Origin: Babylonia areolata
Lineage: Eukaryota > Mollusca > Gastropoda > Neogastropoda > Buccinidae
Direction: 5' to 3'
Length of the DNA stretch: 64,000 nt
NCBI RefSeq assembly: GCF_041734735.1
Contig: NC_134903.1
Location: 2,853,227-2,917,226 of the forward strand
This document shows, one piece after another, positions 47,701 to 57,525 of this stretch (the stretch's first letter is position 1; each line of letters opens with the position of its first letter). The notes beneath the pieces are model-generated. The model was not told the DNA's origin and searched no databases. It worked only from the letters and a program-made list of their open reading frames with translations. The position numbers and the translations under genes were made by a program.

Positions 47701-50700
47701 GTTTACTCGGACGCCAGTCTTGTGGGTGCTGTGGAGACACGGGCCCAAGCAGCTGCCAGGGCTAAAGAGTTACCTCCCTTGCCTGTCAAGGACATCCAGA
47801 TCCATGTGTCTAGACAGGACCTAGAGCATCAGCAGGATAGCGATCCTGACCTGTGTCAAGCTCGGGAGCTGGCTGTGTCTAAAGCCGTCAAAAAGACACG
47901 ATCTGGAGAGGTCATGTACTTCAGGAAGCAGGGAATACTGATGCGGCGGTTCAAGGACCATCGGGGGGAAGCAACCCAAATCTGTGTTCCTAAGGAACTG
48001 CGTTCCACAGTGTTGCTTCTTGCCCATGAAGCCCCCATGTCTGGTCATCTTGGGGTTAAGCGCACGCAGGGAAGAGTTTTCCCACATTTCTACTGGCCTG
48101 GCATGTGTGCTGACATTCGGCGTTTCGTCCGTTCTTGTGACAGATGCCAGAAGACGGTAGCTAAGGGTCGAGTCCCGAAAGTGCCACTCGTCAAGATGCC
48201 CCTCATTTCAGAGCCCTTCAGTCGAGTAGCTGTCGACATTGTAGGACCTATATCCCCTTCATCTGAGTCTGGCAACAGGTACATTTTAACAATGGTCGAC
48301 TATGCAACCAGGTACCCAGAAGCTGTCGCTCTCAAACACGTTTCGGCTGAAACTGTGGCTGAGGCGTTGTTCACCATGTGGACACGAACAGGTGTTCCTG
48401 CTGAGGTTTTGACTGATCGTGGTTCTCAGTTCACAGGCAGTGTCATGCAGGAAGTCTATCGCCTCCTGTCTGTGCGGGGCTTGACCACAACCCCCTACCA
48501 CGCTCAGTGCAACGGGTTGGTGGAGCGTTTTAACGCTACTTTGAAGGCAATGCTGCGGAGACTATCGCACGAGAAACCTCGAGCCTGGGACCGCTGGATT
48601 CCCGCTCTGTTATCTGCCTACAGAGAAGTTCCCCAGGAGAGCACTGGCCACTCGCCTTTCGAGCTGCTCTATGGGAGAACAGTACGGGGTCCCATGCAGA
48701 TCCTCAGAGAACACTGGCTCCACCCTGAGAGGCCAGAAATTCAGACTGCTGCTGAATACGTGGTAGAACTGCGAAACAGAATCGCAGAGTCCTGTACCAT
48801 TGCTCAGCAAAACCTCGAAAGGGCCTCAAGGCGGTACAAGGGTTATTTTGATGCCAAAGCAAAGCAAAGACAGTTCGCTGAGGGGAGCAAAGTACTTCTC
48901 CTTCGCCCCACCAAACAGAACAAACTGGAACTTGAATGGCAGGGTCCATACACTGTTCTGCGTCGTGTGGGCATCGCAGATTATTGCGTTCGGATTGGCG
49001 AGAAAGAAAAGCTGTACCACGCCAATCTGCTGAAAGAATACATTGAGCGCACTCCTCGAGGGACTGTGGCTCTGGCTGTGATTGAAGACCCAGAGGTCTG
49101 GGAAGGAACGAGGACAGTGGAACGCGACATTCCACTCATGCCCCTGGAGGCAACTGAAGGTCCGGAGGATGTTGTGCTGGCCGCTGATAACTCCTCACTG
49201 AAAGAGGCCATTCGTGAAATGACTCGAGGGTTTAGGGATGTTCTCACTGACTTGCCTGCCTGTACGAACCTCGAGACATGCACGCTCAATCTCACCTCCG
49301 ACACCCCTATTAGGGCTAAGCAGTATCCACTGCCCTACTCCCAACGTGAGACGATTCAAGAGGAGGTCCAACAAATGTTGAAGATGGGCGTGATAGAGCC
49401 ATCCTCGTCCCCATACTCCTCTCCTATCGTCCTCGTAAAGAAGAAAGATGGGAAGGTACGGTTTTGCGTCGATTTCCGTCGCATCAATAAGATAACCGTG
49501 TTTGATGCTGAACCAATGCCAGATGTAGAGGCACTGTTTTCCCGGTTATCAGGGAAAAAGGTGTTCTCGAAGCTAGACCTTTCAAAGGGGTACTGGCAGA
49601 TCCCCGTGGCAGAAGCTGATCGCCCTAAAACAGCTTTCACTACTCCTCAGGGACACTTCCAGTGGTGTGTAATGCCGTTCGGCCTCAAAACTGCTGGCGC
49701 AGTATTTTCCCGCATGATGCGGAAGTTAGTACTGCCTCTCAACAGCCCGGACGTGGACAACTTCATGGACGATGTTCTCATCTCCTCCGCTGATGAAACA
49801 CGGCATCTAAGGCTCTTACGCAGCGTGTTTTCCCGGTTGCGTGATTGCAAACTGACAGCACGGCCCTCCAAATGTTTTCTCGGCCACAGGGAGTTAGACT
49901 ATCTGGGTCACCATGTGGGTGCTGGGAAAATTTGGCCAGATGCAGAAAAAATGGAGAAGATCCGAGAATCACCTCGTCCCTGTACGAAACGACAGCTCCG
50001 AGGGTTTCTGGGCCTCGTGGGGTTCTACAGGAGGTTCGTTCCTCAGTTTGCGGAAATCGCTCTTCCCTTGACTGAGAAAACCAAGAGCAAGGAGCCAAAC
50101 GAAGTTATCTGGGATGAGTACTGCGAGGGAGCTTTTCTGCAGCTCAAACAAATCCTCTGCAGTAGGCCAGTTTGCTGTCTCCCCGATCTGTCCAAGCCTT
50201 TCATACTGCGGACTGACGCTTCGAACGTGGGGTTGGGAGCTCTTCTGCTCCAAGATCAAGGTATGGGTGCTCAACCAGTGGCGTGTGCCAGTAAGAAATT
50301 GAGCCCAGCCGAACGCAATTACCCCACAATTGAAAAGGAATGCCTGGCTCTTGTGTGGGGTATTCAGAGGTTTGAACCCTACCTCTACGGGAAGGAGTTT
50401 GTCGTCCAGGTGGACCATGCGCCGCTGCAATATCTAGACAGGGCCAAAACGGTCAGCGGCAGACTGACGCGCTGGGCTCTACAGTTGCAGCCTTTCTCGT
50501 TCAGGGTGCAAGCCATTCCTGGCAAAGAAAACGTTGGTGCTGACTTCCTCAGTCGTCTGCCAGAGTTGGATGAAATATGATCTGAATACGGCCCAGTTTG
50601 AGTGTTAACACCTGAATGAGGCAGCTGTATACTGGCCATGTGTATCTTTTAATATTACTTATTAGTTGGTAAGGTTGGCAATTCTATAATTTGCAATTCA

Positions 50701-51350
50701 TCCTGCTATTCCAGACTTCATAGTTTTGATGATGTTGTTGTTTTTTCATTTAATTGTTTTGCCTTTCCTTACGTCTAGTTTCAGGAGGGCAGTGCCTTGG
50801 CATATGTCTCTGTTTGAGAGGACATTGTGGATGATACGGCAGTGGGAATGTGTGTTATTGTGTTTGTCATTCTGTGTGACATGTTTATAATTAAGTTTCA
50901 ATCTTCGTTTGAACTTGTGAGGGGGGCTGTTGTCACATCTCATGACAAAATCAGATATGAGTGCTAAACCCCCTCGTTCACCCACCCCATCTAGCTAGAG
51001 AGCAGTGTGGGTTGTGCTGCTTGCACGAGATTTTCAGTCTGTCTCGGTCTCAGTTCAGGCTGTCACTGAACTGAGATCAGCCTCTTCCTTGTCAACAAAT
51101 GACAAGATTCTGGGCTTTTCGCCCGCGACTGTCAGAGGAGGCAGCCGTGCCAGTCTTTGGCTCTCTTCAGGGCTGTTTGCCGTCTGGACGCTTGTAGTGG
51201 GGATCATTTTCCTCCGAGTGGTCGTGGTCTCTGTGTTCTCTGTGTGAACTTCCAGCTTTGGGGTAGTGGTACCTCTCTGGAAGGTAAGAGGAGACTGTAA
51301 AGACAGTCCTAACCTGTGTTCTGTCTGTTTGTCTTGTGTTCATGTCCGTG

Positions 51351-51396
<46 letters not shown>

Positions 51397-54300
51397 GAGG
51401 GAGCGAATATTTGAGTAAATATAATACTTTGCTCTTTTATGTGCATTTGTAGGATGCGTATGCATTTTTAGACATAAATTTTATAAGAATGTGATAAAAT
51501 ATTTGTTACGTGTATTAAAGGGTTCAACCGTAAAATCTAGATTTAAGTTTTCCTTGTGAACCCCTTCAGTTGTTAGTTCTATTAATGTGTGTGTATGTGT
51601 GTCACTGTATTATATATGATACATAAGCTAGAATATTCCAAACTACCCCCTTATCCTTTTCCGTTATCCTTGCTCTTGGGTGTGGTTGTTGTCAGCCTTT
51701 TAAACTTCCGAAATAGCGCAGCTGAGTAAAATTGATCTATTCTGTAGCCCATGTGTTGATCAGGGAGGGGTTAAACTGAAATTTTGTAAGATCTGTTTTC
51801 TTTACGAATTCTGGCTAGGTACATTTAGGTTGTTTAATTGGGGTTGTCCAAAAGTGAATCCTACCAGTGGATAATAGATTATATACAGTGGTTTCAGTGT
51901 TCCCACTTTCGTGTTTATCCACGGACTTCCCTACTCTTCCACTGACCCTCCACTGTCTCCCCGGGAACCCCTCTGCCTGCCTTTGACTTCCTTGGTCCAG
52001 GCCTCCGTTGGCTGCTGCCGCCTGCCGCTGGCTTCCGTCGCCAGCGTTCTCTGGCCTGGCGCTCAGCTGTCTGGGTGTTCTGCCCTTCGTCTTCGTCGTC
52101 ACTGCTCTTCGTCTTCGGCGTCACTGTTCGTGTTCGTCGTCGCTGTTCTTCGTGTTCGTCGTCGCCGTTCTTCGTGTTCGTCGTCGCCGTTCTTCGTGTT
52201 CGTCGTCGCTGTTCTTCGTCGTCGTCACTTACTGTTCGTCGTCGTCGTCACGACAGCATTAACGTTGTGCTTGTTTCCTTATCTTAAAGCTCTGTTTTTG
52301 TTGTGTGTGTGGGTTTTTTGTGTGTGTGTGTGTTATATTTATCCATTGTTATTTAAGTGTTGTTGCAGCTGGGGTTGTGGTTATTGTTTGTGGGCAAGCT
52401 AGGCTGTGTGATTAAACAAATGTATGTGAACCCCGGATTGTTGTAGTCTGTGTTTGTGTTGTCTGGGTGTTAGTGCTGGGCTGGGTGGGGGTTTCTAGTC
52501 CGCTCTCTTATAGAGCGTGACAGTGCATGCTGGGTATGTTTCTGTTTCCATAACCCACCAAACGCCGACATGGATTACAGGATCTTTTAACGTGCGTATT
52601 TGATCTTCTGCATGCGTATACACACGAAGGGGGTTCAGGCATGAGCAGGTCTGCATATATATTGACCTACGAGATCAGAAAAATCTCCACCCTTTACCCA
52701 CCAGGCGCCATTACCAAGATTTGAACACGGGACCCCCAGATTGAGAGTCTAATGCTTTAACCACTCGGCTATTGCGCACGTCAATGATGAGAAACACTGC
52801 AGGGAAACCTTTAGCTCTCTTGGTTCTTCAGCTGTACAAACTTTGCATGAATAAAGACACACCGCTCACCTGCATTCTATGGATGAACATCTATTTCTTC
52901 CACATGTGGGTTTGTGCATTGCATCTGTGTGTGTGTTTATGTTATGCACTTCTGTATACATGTTGATCTATGTAAGGTGCTCAGAGCCTTTATGTTATCA
53001 TGCACTTCTGTATACATGTGTTGATCTATGTAAGGTGCTCAGAGCCTTTATGTTATCATGCACTATTGTATACATGTGTTGATCTATGTAAGGTGCTCAG
53101 AGCCTTTATGTTATCATGCACTATTGTATACATGTTGATCTATGTAAGGTGTTTAGAGCCTTCATGTTATCATGCACTTCTGTATACATGTTGATCTATG
53201 TAAGGTGCTTAGAGCCTTTATGTTATCATGCACTATTGTATACATGTTGATCTATGTAAGGTGCTCACAGCCTTTATGTTATCATGCACTATTGTATACA
53301 TGTGTTGATCTATGTAAGGTGTTCACAGCCTTTATGTTATCATGCACTATTGTATACATGTGTTGATCTATGTAAGGTGCTCACAGCCTTTATGTTATCA
53401 TGCACTGTATACATGTGTTGATCTATGTAAGGTGCTCAAAGCCTTCAGTCTAATATCATCATCTTAGAAGATGAACAGACTATAAATAAACAAACGAAAC
53501 GGAACGCGCTTAGAGCCCATGACATGAGGAGTTTGCGCCAAAAAGTACTACCTATTAGTATTATTATTATTATTATTCTCATTATATGTCGAATGAGGGT
53601 TGTCCTGCACTTATTCAAAAGAAAAGAATCTTCTTTGCAAGGGTAAAAATGATTATTAAAAAAAAATTTTTTTTAAATCAAAAAAAATCTACTGACCTTC
53701 TCGTTGGGCCGCTTGGCCTTGAAGACCTGACTGGTGGCCTGGACCAGGGCCTCGAAGAACTCATCCACGTTGAAGGTGGCCGTCTCGTTCTCCTTGGGGT
53801 GGTAGAGGACGGGGTGGTGGGCCAGCGTCAGCCAGGGGATGTCCGAGCACCAGGGGTTCCACCTCTGCCCGAAGGAGAGTTCTGTCCCCTGGTTCCAGCG
53901 GATCTGGATCCCACCGTGCTGCCGTTCGCTGCGAAGCCATACCATGCACGGTTTATAATTACAACAATAATTAGTAGAAGTACTACTACTACTACTATTC
54001 CAATGCAGACTGATGCTAATACCTCTAATGCTAAAAACACATTACACACACACACTCACTACATGATGGAGCTCTGAGGGGACTTCCATGACATGGCTAG
54101 CACCAATGACATGCTACATTACACACACAATATACACACAAACATACACATACTACACAAAGACATTACACACACACACACTACTCAAACACATTACACA
54201 AACACACACACTCACTACATGACGGAGCTCTGGGGGTACTTGAAGTCCCCGACATGGATGGTGCCGATGATGATGTGCAGCACTATACACACAATATTTA

Positions 54301-56286
54301 CACACAACAAACACACACTACACAAACACATCACACACACACACACACTCACTACATGACGGAGCTCTGGGGGTACTTGAAGTCCCCGACATGGATGGTG
54401 CCGATGATGATGTGCAGCACTATACACACAATATTTACACACAACAAACACACACTACACAAACACATTACACACACACACACTCGCTACATGACGGAGC
54501 TCTGGGGGGACTTGAAGTCCCCGACATGAATGGCACAATAGTTACACACAACACAATATTTCCACATAACACAATATTTGCACATAACAAACACACACTA
54601 CACAGACACATTACACACACACACACTCACTACATGACGGAGCTCTAGGGGTACTTGAAGTTCATGACATGGCTAGCACCAATGACATGCTACATTACAC
54701 ACACAATATACACACAAACATACACATATTACACAAAAACATTACACACACAAACTACTCAAACACATTACACATACACTACACAGACACATTACACACA
54801 CACACTCACTACATGACGGAGCTCTGAGGGTACTTGAAGTTCATGACATGGCTGGCAACAATGACATGCTACATTATACACACAATATATACACATAACA
54901 AACACACACGACACAAACACATTACACACACACACTACTCAAACACATTACACATACACTACACAGACATGTTACACACACACACTCACTACATGACGGA
55001 GCTCTGAGGGTACTTGAAGTTCATGACATGGCTAGCAACAATGACATGCTACATTATACACACAATATATACACATAACAAACACACACGACACAAACAC
55101 ATTACACACACACACTACTCAAACACATTACACATACACTACACAGACACGTTACACACACACACACTCACTACATGACGGAGCTCTGGGGGTACTTGAA
55201 GTCCCCGACATGGATGGCACCGATGATGTGCAGCATGACTCGCCGAAACTCCTGCTGGTGCTGTGTAATGAAGTTGTACTTCACCACCAGGATGGAGTTG
55301 GTCGTCAGCAGCACTATCTTCTCCCTCTCCAGGTCCCAGTGATCGATCCTGCAACAGTGCAAGCCCCCCCAAAAAAGTTTTTAAACTTCTTCTTATTCTT
55401 TTTTCGTGGGCTGCAACTCCCACGTTCACTCGTATATACACGAGTGGGCTTTTACGTGTATGACCATTTTTACCCCGCCATGTAGGCAGCCATACTCCGC
55501 TTTCAGGGGTGTGCATGCTGGGTATGTACTTGTTTCCATAACCCACCGAACGCTGACATGGATTACAGGATCTTTAACGTGCGTATTTGATCTTTTGCTT
55601 GCGTATACACATGAAGGGGGTTCAGGCACTAGTAGGTCTGCACATATGTTGACCTGGGAGATCGTAAAAATCTCCACCCTTTACCCACAGGCGCCATCAC
55701 CGTGATTCGAACCCGGGACCCTCAGACTGAAATTCTAACGCTTTAACCATTTGGCTATTGCGCCCGTCAGTTTTTAAACAATCTTTAACATATCAAGGCA
55801 AGGAAAGGCAGGGCAAGAAGTTTTTTTCATGTACCCCATGGGGGGCATAGAGTTTCAGTTTCAGTAGCTCAAGGAGGCGTCACTTCGTTTGGACAAATCC
55901 ATATATGCTACACCACATCTGCCAAGCAGATGCCTGACCAGCAGCGTAACCCAACGCGCTTAGGGGGCATAGAAACATTACATATTGACGTCTGCAACAC
56001 ACACCATTTAAACAAAACGAGTGATTTCAAAAAGTAAAAACAAAAACAAAAACAAAAAAAACAAAAAACAACAACAACAACGAAAGGCCCTCATAACAAA
56101 GTAAAATTATTGTTTGTATCAACAACATAAAAAAGTAAAATTTGTAACAAAACACAAAGTAACATAATTACAACACAAACACAAAATTATGTCAGTATAC
56201 ACTTCATCAGTGTGTTCCCTCAATGACAAAGGGAAATAGGTATATGTAACAACAGCAACACACACACACACACACACACACACAGC

Positions 56287-56325
<39 letters not shown>

Positions 56326-56448
56326 CAACACAAACCACATGCTGACTTACTCTGTGAGGAGCCAGGCACCCAAAAATTCTCCATCCAGTTCTGGTTTGAT
56401 GATAGATCGGACTTTCTCCACTGCACTCTGAAAGGCGTTGTCCTGCAC

Positions 56449-56495
<47 letters not shown>

Positions 56496-57038
56496 GTACA
56501 CACACAGAGGTGCACAGAGACACATAAACACACACAGAGGTGTCCACACACAGGCACACACAAACACACACACACTCAAACTCACACATACAGAGAGAGA
56601 GAGAGAGAGAGAGAGTTCAAAATACAGACCCTTCACTCCTGCGCTGATGCTCAGCACATGTCATACAACACAATGGCACTAATAATGTGCTGATGTACAT
56701 TGTTGTCCTAATACCAAGCATTTTCTGTTTCGCTCAGAACAACAGAACAAAAGTCCGCTAGGCAAGAAGTGAGAACAATCTACTCCCTTTAAGGATGGTG
56801 CTCAAATGTGTGTGTGAGTGTGTCTGACAGTGAGTGAAAAGGGTGATGTATTGTAACATTCATTCATTGCAAAGGAACATGAACAGGCACAAGATCTTTT
56901 CAACACATTTCAAAACTGTGTGTGTGTGTGTGTGCGCACGCGCGTGTCCGTGTGTGCATGTGAGAGAGAGAGAGAGTACACGCTGTCATAAACGCTGGTT
57001 CACGTGCGTGCGCGCACGCACGCACGCACACACACACA

Positions 57039-57078
<40 letters not shown>

Positions 57079-57460
57079 CACACACACACAATAGGACTTA
57101 CTGTCATTATCAGCACCAAAAAAAGAAAACGAAATAAAGAATAAGAAAAGATATCAAGCTCTTCACCTTGTAACTGAAGAAAGTCCTAGCAGCCATGTCG
57201 GACTTTGTTTGCCCTGGACGCAACGATGTTCTGCTACTTGAACTGCGCACACTCTGTCGTCCGACCACACTTCCCGGACGATCTCTGGACAATCCAGGGC
57301 CTTCGAAGCCAACCTCTGGCGTTCCTGCTCCATTCTGTGTGTCGCTTTCAATCTGCAGGGTTGCGCCGACAAACGCTCCTTCCTGAAGAGGTTTTCCATC
57401 GTCCAGATTGGCAGCTTGGTCCCTGCCTTCCGCAGGACGAGTCACTGTTTCTGTCGCCAT
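43851..57460 (-). CDS. TPRG1L: Tumor protein p63-regulated gene 1-like protein (hSac2-domain family)
   Basis: Five coding exons on minus: 57460-57167, 56442-56351, 55348-55172, 53928-53697, 43964-43851; 909 nt, 302 residues (human 272). Phases agree at every junction. The first 85 or so residues are variable. The conserved part starts [20 protein letters not shown] and continues [47 protein letters not shown] and a last exon [17 protein letters not shown], all collinear with vertebrate TPRG1L. The vertebrate protein (Mover) is a presynaptic vesicle-associated protein that binds Bassoon and modulates release; the fold is the hSac2 domain. The exon 3 end assumes donor GTGAGT after TA, giving a Tyr codon across the junction. 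Exons 2 and 3 sit among UG repeats; the last intron is about 9.7 kb, mostly a Gypsy insertion. Confidence 0.92.
44012..44270 (-). mobile_element. SINE family C, split copy, 3' half
   Basis: On minus this is the extended 3' region of family C (CTCTAAGCACTTTACAAAC, GCTGCCTACCTGGGTAGATC on plus) plus part of the body up to GCCATACTCCG. The rest of the same element resumes at 52523, on the far side of the Gypsy insertion. Confidence 0.85.
44271..45862 (+). repeat. 5' LTR of the Gypsy element
   Basis: About 1.59 kb. It contains a GA microsatellite (44693-44731) and a Cys/Ser-codon-like array of TTCGTCGTC units (45424-45597), both repeated in the 3' LTR. Open frames inside it are duplicated in the other LTR and are not host genes. 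Confidence 0.93.
46132..50580 (+). CDS. Gypsy gag-pol polyprotein (gag-PR-IN-RT-RH)
   Basis: A single frame of about 1480 codons from ATG at 46132 ([11 protein letters not shown]) to a stop at 50578-50580. Gag is charged and coiled-coil-like early, with one CCHC zinc knuckle ([14 protein letters not shown], about 47259-47301). Protease DTGAH lies near 47455. Integrase has the HHCC zinc region (about 48013-48155) and the DDE core ([21 protein letters not shown]; about 48200-48700). Reverse transcriptase spans about 49270-49870 with [14 protein letters not shown] and FMDD. RNase H follows with [13 protein letters not shown] and ends ADFLSRLP. Gag and pol are fused with no frame change. Transcription is opposite to TPRG1L. 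Confidence 0.95.
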   Translation: MPTRRQTAAAVTPGSKSQRDKSSTSTPSQIDKSGLSGWIRGQLKEDDPGNLSDDGRKGDTVPLSHQDPYTKFKAMGADMGLTGEALARFVVDAAAKEEERANREEERRYRRWRDHREDEYREEERRYREKRDEEDRQRFERKMELKQEEVEAQISQPFSLAPYDGKGDFDDFLTHFERVALLNKWKPSSWAARLVTLLQGRARDACLRVPPERLHDYESLKAALLREFRLDAHAYCKRFRSMRKLAEETFIQFLERLKVCLSRWCTAAGRDYDSAEDLRDLFLQEQFLATLNPDLVSEVKREEPDRVEEVARITSKVVGARRAGRMAESEARASRKSRDHGLGAKPHAEQKAASLGQSSSALSDSSRGVERTRGVTCFLCGKLGHVAKECRQRKVSLVAQPSFRQQGSHSPPPSLCVNCAAKQYSPRCEAFVNGVSVPALRDTGAHMVVVARHLVSPDSFTGATVRVVLAESRCTSVLPIARVDFQSPFVEGRLDVAVMEAPVEEVLIGNTAWRENGTSVPVPVYSDASLVGAVETRAQAAARAKELPPLPVKDIQIHVSRQDLEHQQDSDPDLCQARELAVSKAVKKTRSGEVMYFRKQGILMRRFKDHRGEATQICVPKELRSTVLLLAHEAPMSGHLGVKRTQGRVFPHFYWPGMCADIRRFVRSCDRCQKTVAKGRVPKVPLVKMPLISEPFSRVAVDIVGPISPSSESGNRYILTMVDYATRYPEAVALKHVSAETVAEALFTMWTRTGVPAEVLTDRGSQFTGSVMQEVYRLLSVRGLTTTPYHAQCNGLVERFNATLKAMLRRLSHEKPRAWDRWIPALLSAYREVPQESTGHSPFELLYGRTVRGPMQILREHWLHPERPEIQTAAEYVVELRNRIAESCTIAQQNLERASRRYKGYFDAKAKQRQFAEGSKVLLLRPTKQNKLELEWQGPYTVLRRVGIADYCVRIGEKEKLYHANLLKEYIERTPRGTVALAVIEDPEVWEGTRTVERDIPLMPLEATEGPEDVVLAADNSSLKEAIREMTRGFRDVLTDLPACTNLETCTLNLTSDTPIRAKQYPLPYSQRETIQEEVQQMLKMGVIEPSSSPYSSPIVLVKKKDGKVRFCVDFRRINKITVFDAEPMPDVEALFSRLSGKKVFSKLDLSKGYWQIPVAEADRPKTAFTTPQGHFQWCVMPFGLKTAGAVFSRMMRKLVLPLNSPDVDNFMDDVLISSADETRHLRLLRSVFSRLRDCKLTARPSKCFLGHRELDYLGHHVGAGKIWPDAEKMEKIRESPRPCTKRQLRGFLGLVGFYRRFVPQFAEIALPLTEKTKSKEPNEVIWDEYCEGAFLQLKQILCSRPVCCLPDLSKPFILRTDASNVGLGALLLQDQGMGAQPVACASKKLSPAERNYPTIEKECLALVWGIQRFEPYLYGKEFVVQVDHAPLQYLDRAKTVSGRLTRWALQLQPFSFRVQAIPGKENVGADFLSRLPELDEI
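50932..52522 (+). repeat. 3' LTR of the Gypsy element
   Basis: Matches the 5' LTR along its length with only a handful of differences. It ends GTGACA, after which the interrupted SINE resumes. Confidence 0.93.
52523..52781 (-). mobile_element. SINE family C, split copy, 5' half
   Basis: Starts GTGCATGCTGGGTATG, exactly the C-family sequence that should follow the piece at 44012-44270. It ends with the tRNA-like head (CTTTAACCACTCGGCTATTG on plus). Confidence 0.85.
52942..53440. repeat. 57/58-bp minisatellite, about 9 units
   Basis: Unit GTTGATCTATGTAAGGTGCT followed by CAGAGCCTTTATGTTATCATG and CACTATTGTATACATGT. Units differ by a few bases and by a TG insertion. It is followed by a retroposon-like tail (CGCTTAGAGCCCATGACATG to an ATT repeat, to 53577). 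Confidence 0.95.
54050..55171 (-). repeat. Tandem array of the TPRG1L exon 3 donor boundary, seven partial copies
   Basis: The motif CACTACATGACGGAGCTC (plus strand), which is the last bases of exon 3 plus its donor, recurs near 54057, 54213, 54351, 54487, 54630, 54808 and 54988 before the real one at 55168. Most copies also keep 40-80 nt of exon (GGACTTGAAGTCCCCGACATG or GTTCATGACATGGC) and a CA-rich spacer. Units are about 135-180 bp. Most copies keep the GTGAGT donor. Confidence 0.9.
55385..55769 (-). mobile_element. SINE family C, copy 5
   Basis: Complete copy on minus, with the tRNA-like head at the right (GATTCGAACCCGGGACC on plus) and the TTCTTCTTATTC tail at the left. It lies just upstream of the TPRG1L exon 3 acceptor, in intron 2. 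Confidence 0.88.
55851..55963 (-). mobile_element. SINE family A tail-only copy with target-site duplication
   Basis: About 113 bp of the A tail on minus. The 11-bp GGGGGCATAGA occurs on both sides (about 55841 and 55964), so the short piece was inserted as such by retroposition. Confidence 0.88.
56257..56335 (-). promoter_or_regulatory. UG repeat just downstream of TPRG1L exon 2
   Basis: CA on plus, UG in the transcript, starting about 30 nt after the exon 2 donor (GTAAGT). Candidate TDP-43 binding tract. Confidence 0.4.
56448..56580 (-). promoter_or_regulatory. UG repeat abutting the TPRG1L exon 2 acceptor
   Basis: The transcript reads UG repeats right up to GTGTGTGCAG, leaving almost no ordinary pyrimidine tract. 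Candidate TDP-43 binding tract that could compete with the splicing factors. Confidence 0.4.
57020..57092. repeat. CA-rich microsatellite in TPRG1L intron 1
   Basis: CA with CG interruptions; UG in the TPRG1L transcript. An opposite-polarity GT tract lies at 56917-56937. Confidence 0.9.
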
Positions 57461-57483
57461 TTTGAAACAAATAGTGTTGTCGA

Positions 57484-57491
57484 TGACGTCA
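57484..57491. promoter_or_regulatory. CRE palindrome upstream of TPRG1L
   Basis: TGACGTCA, a perfect cAMP-response element, 24 bp upstream of the TPRG1L ATG. Two TCACATGA E-box-type sites follow at 57504-57511 and 57518-57525. Confidence 0.5.
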
Positions 57492-57525
57492 CTTACCTGG
57501 CGATCACATGACCTGGGTCACATGA

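Larger units (their letters stand above)
44271..52522 (+). mobile_element. Gypsy (Ty3/Metaviridae) LTR retrotransposon, Gmr1-like, looks whole
   Basis: Long terminal repeats at 44271-45862 and 50932-52522 flank a body with one long reading frame. The LTR ends are TGTCAC and GTGACA. A candidate primer site lies just after the 5' LTR (TGGTGGAGATGCGGGG), and a purine-rich GTGAGGGGGG tract lies just before the 3' LTR. Domain order is gag, protease, integrase, reverse transcriptase, RNase H. Integrase ahead of reverse transcriptase is the order of the Gmr1 group. The LTRs are almost identical along about 1.59 kb, so insertion was very recent. It looks whole, with no obvious break. It lies in the TPRG1L last intron, antisense, inside a family C SINE. 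Confidence 0.95.

Noticed and set aside
54050-55171. CRISPR-like array because of regular repeats
   Set aside because: Units are copies of a eukaryotic exon end with CA-rich spacers of variable length in an animal genome; not CRISPR.
56207-56657. Long Cys/Val frames around TPRG1L exon 2
   Set aside because: Translations of UG repeats. Only the 92-nt exon inside is real coding sequence.
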